A stretch of 6,665 nucleotides of DNA, taken from contig JAUWKC010000097.1 of assembly GCA_030607345.1 (NCBI GenBank), positions 1-6,665 of the forward strand. Reading direction: 5' to 3'. Shown piece after piece: positions 5,475 through 6,665 of the stretch. The notes under the pieces are model-generated. The model made no database searches, was not told the DNA's origin, and saw only the letters and a list, made by a program, of their open reading frames with translations. The position numbers were made by a program, and so were the translations under genes. The first letter of the stretch is position 1; every line of letters begins with the position of its first letter. Source of the DNA: Planctomycetota bacterium (GTDB lineage: Bacteria > Planctomycetota > Phycisphaerae > Sedimentisphaerales > SG8-4).

Positions 5475-6551
5475 TCAGTCATTCGATACGAATTGTTCTG
5501 CATTCTCGTTCGCGACGACCGCACCGGGTGGGATATGCGTGCCGTTTTTCACATCGAGCGGGGCAATCAGGGTTGCTCCGGCGCCGATGGAGCAGCCGTC
5601 GCCTACCTTTGTCCGGCTTGCCGCCTCTTGGCCGATGGGGTCTGCCATTATGGTTCCGGCGCCGATATTGACATTACAGCCGATTTTCGCCTCGCCGTGG
5701 ATATACACGAAAGGCTCGATGACCGTGTCGGCGCCGATTTGTGCCCGTGCGTCAATCCAGGTATTGTCGGGGTCAACTATTGTGACGCCGCTGTTCATCA
5801 ATTTGCGCTGAATCCTGCGCTGCATAATTTTGCTTGCCTGACTGAGCTGGTCCCGACTGTTGACGCCCATAGCCTCTTCGGGCCGAACGGCCGTAACCGC
5901 CCCGACTTTACGACCTGCGGCGATGATAACAGACAATACATCTGTCAGATAGTATTCATTTTTGACGTTATCAGGCTTTATTTTATCGACGGCCTCGAAA
6001 AGGACCTTGTTGTCGAAGATGTAATAGCTCGGGTTAACCTCGCGGATTGCAAGCTGCTCAGGCGTGCAGTCGCTATGTTCGACGATGCCCTGGATAGTGC
6101 CGTTTGCATCTCGTATTATCCGGCCGTAGCCGGTCGGGTCGTCAAGAACTGCCGTTGCGAGCGTTGCGGCGGTTTGCTGGACCTGGTGCTCTTTGATGAG
6201 TGTTTGCAGGGTCTCGGCCCGAATCAATGGTCCGTCGCCGCAGAGAACCAGGATTTCGCCTTGAAAGTTCTCCAGGTACGGCTTGCAGCACATCACGGCG
6301 TGTGCTGTGCCTTTCTGCCGGTTTTGCTCGACCCATACGATATCGTCGGCCTGACTGAATCGCTTTTTGACCTTTTCGGCGCCGTAGCCAATCACCACAT
6401 AGAGCTTTTGCAGGCCCGCCAGCCGGCAGGCATCGAGCACATAGGCCAGCATTGGCCGGCCGCATACCTCGTGTAGGACCTTTGGCAGGTTTGTGTTCAT
6501 CCGGCGGCTGATTCCTGCCGCTAATATAATGGCTACCCTTTCAGAGGCCAT
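5475..6551 (-). CDS. glmU: GlmU-type UDP-GlcNAc pyrophosphorylase with a shortened acetyltransferase domain
   Basis: GlmU normally acetylates GlcN-1-P and then joins it to UTP, giving UDP-GlcNAc for peptidoglycan and other glycans. The 358-residue product has a full uridyltransferase domain (about 1-235): IILAAGISRRM and LPKVLH near the N-terminus, KGTAHAV at 80-86, LCGDGPLI at 103-110 with the metal-binding Asp, GYGRI at 141-145, NEYYLTDV at 198-205 and GVNSRDQLS at 229-237. The C-terminal left-handed beta-helix is only about 90 residues (257-350); standard GlmU has about 455 residues. The coils seen match the start and end of the usual helix. The middle is absent, including the stretch that holds the catalytic His and most GlcN-1-P contacts, and the NYDG motif is replaced. 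So pyrophosphorylase activity is expected, acetyltransferase activity doubtful. No strong ribosome binding site is seen before the ATG. A tRNA-Gln lies 46 bp upstream and prs 18 bp downstream. Confidence 0.88.
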   Translation of the reverse strand: MASERVAIILAAGISRRMNTNLPKVLHEVCGRPMLAYVLDACRLAGLQKLYVVIGYGAEKVKKRFSQADDIVWVEQNRQKGTAHAVMCCKPYLENFQGEILVLCGDGPLIRAETLQTLIKEHQVQQTAATLATAVLDDPTGYGRIIRDANGTIQGIVEHSDCTPEQLAIREVNPSYYIFDNKVLFEAVDKIKPDNVKNEYYLTDVLSVIIAAGRKVGAVTAVRPEEAMGVNSRDQLSQASKIMQRRIQRKLMNSGVTIVDPDNTWIDARAQIGADTVIEPFVYIHGEAKIGCNVNIGAGTIMADPIGQEAASRTKVGDGCSIGAGATLIAPLDVKNGTHIPPGAVVANENAEQFVSND

Positions 6552-6560
6552 AGTGCTTCG

Positions 6561-6589
6561 ATTTCAGGTTTTTTTGCTTAAGTTTTCAA
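6561..6589 (-). promoter_or_regulatory. Possible weak promoter before glmU
   Basis: In the 46-bp gap between the tRNA and glmU, the minus strand carries TTGAAA (-35 like, 5 of 6) and, 17 bases on, TGAAAT (-10 like, 4 of 6). Transcription would start almost at the ATG, giving a very short leader. The gap is AT-rich, so chance matches are likely; glmU may instead be read from a promoter upstream of the tRNA. Confidence 0.2.
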
Positions 6590-6597
6590 TTTAAGAG

Positions 6598-6665
6598 CTA
6601 CCCGGCCAGGACTTGAACCTGGAATGGGGGCACCAAAAGCCCCTGTGTTACCAATTACACCACCG
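6598..6665 (-). tRNA. tRNA-Gln (anticodon TTG), 5' end cut by the window edge
   Basis: Read on the minus strand, 68 bases form all but the first four of a 72-base tRNA. The D stem is GTGT/ACAC around AATTGGTA. The anticodon stem is GGGGC/GCCCC around the loop TTTTGGT, giving anticodon TTG, which reads CAA and, by wobble, CAG. The variable loop is CATT. The T arm is CCAGG-TTCAAGT-CCTGG. The 3' acceptor strand is CCGGGTA, with its last four partners beyond the edge, then a G discriminator. CCA is not encoded; CTCTTAA follows. Its orientation is the same as the downstream cluster, so the primary transcript could continue into glmU and be released by tRNA 3' processing. Confidence 0.93.

Noticed and set aside
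994..6476. Many long plus-strand frames opposite the minus-strand genes, for example 3804-4385, 5173-5811 and 5493-6476
   Set aside because: They are antisense shadows of rplI, rpsF, rplY, prs and glmU, with no family motifs, while the minus-strand products match known families along their whole length.
6575..6594. CTTAA/TTAAG inverted repeat between tRNA-Gln and glmU as a terminator
   Set aside because: The stem is five AT-rich pairs around a 9-base loop and is followed by an A run on the transcribed strand, so it is neither stable nor followed by T residues.
1..6665. CRISPR array, mobile element, phage genes or a defence system
   Set aside because: No regular repeats, transposase, integrase or att-like duplications are seen; the window is filled by housekeeping genes.

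Overview
The window is a compact bacterial housekeeping cluster. Reading down the minus strand from the right edge it holds: a tRNA-Gln (cut by the edge), glmU, prs, rplY (L25/CTC), pth, rpsF (S6), ssb, rpsR (S18) and rplI (L9). All eight protein genes point the same way. Gaps between them are 18 to 100 bp, and no terminator is visible inside the run, so it reads as one long operon or a few overlapping transcription units. At the left end a plus-strand unit converges on rplI: the 3' end of an unrecognised reading frame, then a TPR lipoprotein gene 11 bp further on. A good rho-independent terminator in the 105-bp convergent gap serves the plus-strand unit only.

Organism. SSB ending in DDIPF, lipobox signal sequence, bacterial S6/S18/L9/L25 and moderate GC all mean Bacteria. 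The prs-rplY-pth-rpsF-ssb-rpsR-rplI order, the short GlmU whose N-terminal loop reads LAAGxSxRM, and the long Glu/Gln/Pro-rich tails on ribosomal proteins suggest Planctomycetota, perhaps the Phycisphaerae side. That is inference from gene order and protein style; no database search was possible.

How the genes work together. GlmU makes UDP-sugar precursor for the cell wall. Prs makes PRPP for nucleotides, histidine, tryptophan and NAD. L25 binds 5S rRNA. Pth recycles peptidyl-tRNA that drops off ribosomes. S6 and S18 are direct partners on the 30S platform. L9 is a 50S stalk-like protein. SSB covers single-stranded DNA. The set couples translation, replication and precursor supply to growth.

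No mobile element, CRISPR array, phage gene or defence system is visible, and I do not see a new multi-gene system. The points worth a second look are inside ordinary genes: a GlmU lacking the central part of its acetyltransferase helix (including the segment that carries the catalytic His), a PRPP synthase with Ala in place of a conserved Asp in the PRPP loop, a 114-residue low-complexity tail on S6, a four-Cys zinc-type S18, shared leader motifs with tiny ORFs before rpsR and rplI, and an unannotated reading frame running in from the left edge.
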